Part shown: positions 30,004-30,773 of the stretch, piece after piece
How the letters are laid out: each line of letters starts with the position of its first letter
Numbering within the stretch: the stretch's first letter is position 1
Assembly (NCBI GenBank): GCA_021823905.1
Contig: JAKALX010000004.1
Location: forward strand, 1 to 30,773
DNA: 30,773 bases
Direction: 5' to 3'
Source of the DNA: Chloroflexota bacterium
Lineage (GTDB): Bacteria > Chloroflexota > Dehalococcoidia > Tepidiformales > Tepidiformaceae
Position numbers and translations under genes: made by a program
Notes under the pieces: generated by a model
What the model was told of the DNA's origin: nothing
Database searches by the model: none
The model's input: the letters and a program-made list of their open reading frames with translations, nothing else

Positions 30004-30773
30004 ATGGCGACAATCGCGGTCATTGGCTCCGGCGCCGTTGGCAGCTACTACGGCGCCATGCTCGCCCGCGGCGGCCACGATGTACGCTTTCTCCTCCGTC
30101 GCGATCTGGAAGCCGTCCAGCAGCGCGGTTTCGACATCCGCAGCTACCAGGGCGACTTCCGTCTGGAGGCGGTGACCGCCGCCGGCCGCCCCGAAGATCT
30201 CGGCACCGTCGATTGGGTCGTCTGCTCGCTCAAGACCACAGCGCTCGACGAAGCCCGCGCCCTCATCGAGCCGTGTGCGGGGCCGGACACTCGCATCCTC
30301 GCCCTCATGAACGGCCTCGGCATCGAGGAGCGCTGTGGCGAATGGTTCGAACCCGCCCGCGTCTTTGGTGGGATGGCGTTCGTCGGCGTGAATCGTGGCG
30401 CGCCGGGCGTCATTCACCACCTGGCTTACGGTCGCGTCTCGATCGGCCACCTTCGGGACGATCCGGCCGAGCTCGACAGTCTTCGGCGCCTGCTCGAATC
30501 CGGCGGAATCGCCGTCGTCGCCTCGCCCAACCTCCGCTACGCCCGCTGGGACAAGCTTTGCTGGAACGTTCCGTTCAATGGCCTCAGCGTCGCCGCCGGC
30601 GGTGTCGGCACGCACGTCATCATCGGTGACCGCGAACTCCGGGCCACCGCCGAGCGGGTCATGCGCGAGGTAATCACGATCGCCAACGCCGACCTTGCAC
30701 GCGCCGGCAGCCCGGCCCGGATCGGCGAGGAGCAGCAGGTCCGGGCGATGTTCCAGCAGACGGAGGTCATCGG
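30004..30773 (+). CDS. panE: Ketopantoate reductase family (2-dehydropantoate 2-reductase), partial
   Basis: 256 complete codons are visible before the window ends, so the C-terminus is missing. The NADPH-binding Rossmann motif is IAVIGSGAVGSYYGAML (residues 4-20). The family's LMNGLGIEE segment follows, then the catalytic and substrate-binding helix with Lys and Asn in RWDKLCWNVPFNGLS. The enzyme family reduces 2-dehydropantoate to pantoate with NADPH in coenzyme A synthesis. Several paralogues of unknown substrate exist, so the exact substrate is uncertain. The start ATG at 30004 has no Shine-Dalgarno but has TATCCT just upstream, suggesting a leaderless transcript. Confidence 0.82.
   Translation, partial: MATIAVIGSGAVGSYYGAMLARGGHDVRFLLRRDLEAVQQRGFDIRSYQGDFRLEAVTAAGRPEDLGTVDWVVCSLKTTALDEARALIEPCAGPDTRILALMNGLGIEERCGEWFEPARVFGGMAFVGVNRGAPGVIHHLAYGRVSIGHLRDDPAELDSLRRLLESGGIAVVASPNLRYARWDKLCWNVPFNGLSVAAGGVGTHVIIGDRELRATAERVMREVITIANADLARAGSPARIGEEQQVRAMFQQTEVI

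Overview
The window looks like a GC-rich chromosomal segment of a bacterium, most likely a Chloroflexota member (Dehalococcoidia/Tepidiformia-like). Pointers are the Thr/Pro-rich 'TPTPTAT' linkers on anchored surface proteins, a DapL-type aminotransferase, PP2C and FHA signalling proteins without two-component genes, a MerR-type regulator with a helical C-terminus, and many starts with a -10 box directly upstream (leaderless type). The phylum is an inference; a high-GC actinobacterium is the main alternative.

Host part, left (1-9652): the 3' part of an LL-diaminopimelate aminotransferase gene; a GNAT acetyltransferase whose start has been copied by an exact 71-bp tandem duplication; on the minus strand, a membrane protein with a degenerate PP2C-like domain and a propeller-like outer part, a small conserved hypothetical and a complete PP2C phosphatase; then a plus-strand operon of two dikinase-like proteins that both carry a swivelling phosphohistidine domain but show no PEP/pyruvate barrel. 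A tRNA-Arg(UCG) follows on the minus strand.

Integrated island (9691-22086, about 12.4 kb): a tyrosine integrase sits beside the tRNA, and a 42-bp direct repeat of the tRNA 5' half plus 3 bp marks both ends. Cargo: integrase, a hypothetical, a small basic conserved protein, a putative DNA-binding protein, an MmeI-like single-chain restriction-modification enzyme, a convergent C (controller) protein with its own C-boxes, a pair of Pro/Thr-rich surface proteins, an orphan Phd-type antitoxin (59 aa), a DUF91/NucS-like nuclease next to an HExxH metallopeptidase, and a Schlafen/AlbA_2-HATPase-winged-helix protein. A 14-bp motif (consensus TTCACCCGATAACT) recurs near both ends and fits integrase arm-type sites. 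The island reads as a mobile defence cassette. The nuclease-peptidase pair behind the lone antitoxin is the best candidate for an undescribed system.

Host part, right (22087-30773): the original upstream region of the tRNA, now cut off from it; a triple-FHA ABC exporter (minus); a double zinc-ribbon membrane protein with a Pro/Thr stalk; an 11-unit heptamer repeat tract; a lipocalin-like (CrtC/AttH-type) hypothetical; a MerR-family regulator; DNA polymerase IV; and a partial ketopantoate-reductase-family gene cut by the window end. The FHA, PP2C and zinc-ribbon proteins suggest Ser/Thr phosphorylation signalling at the membrane, although no kinase lies in this window.
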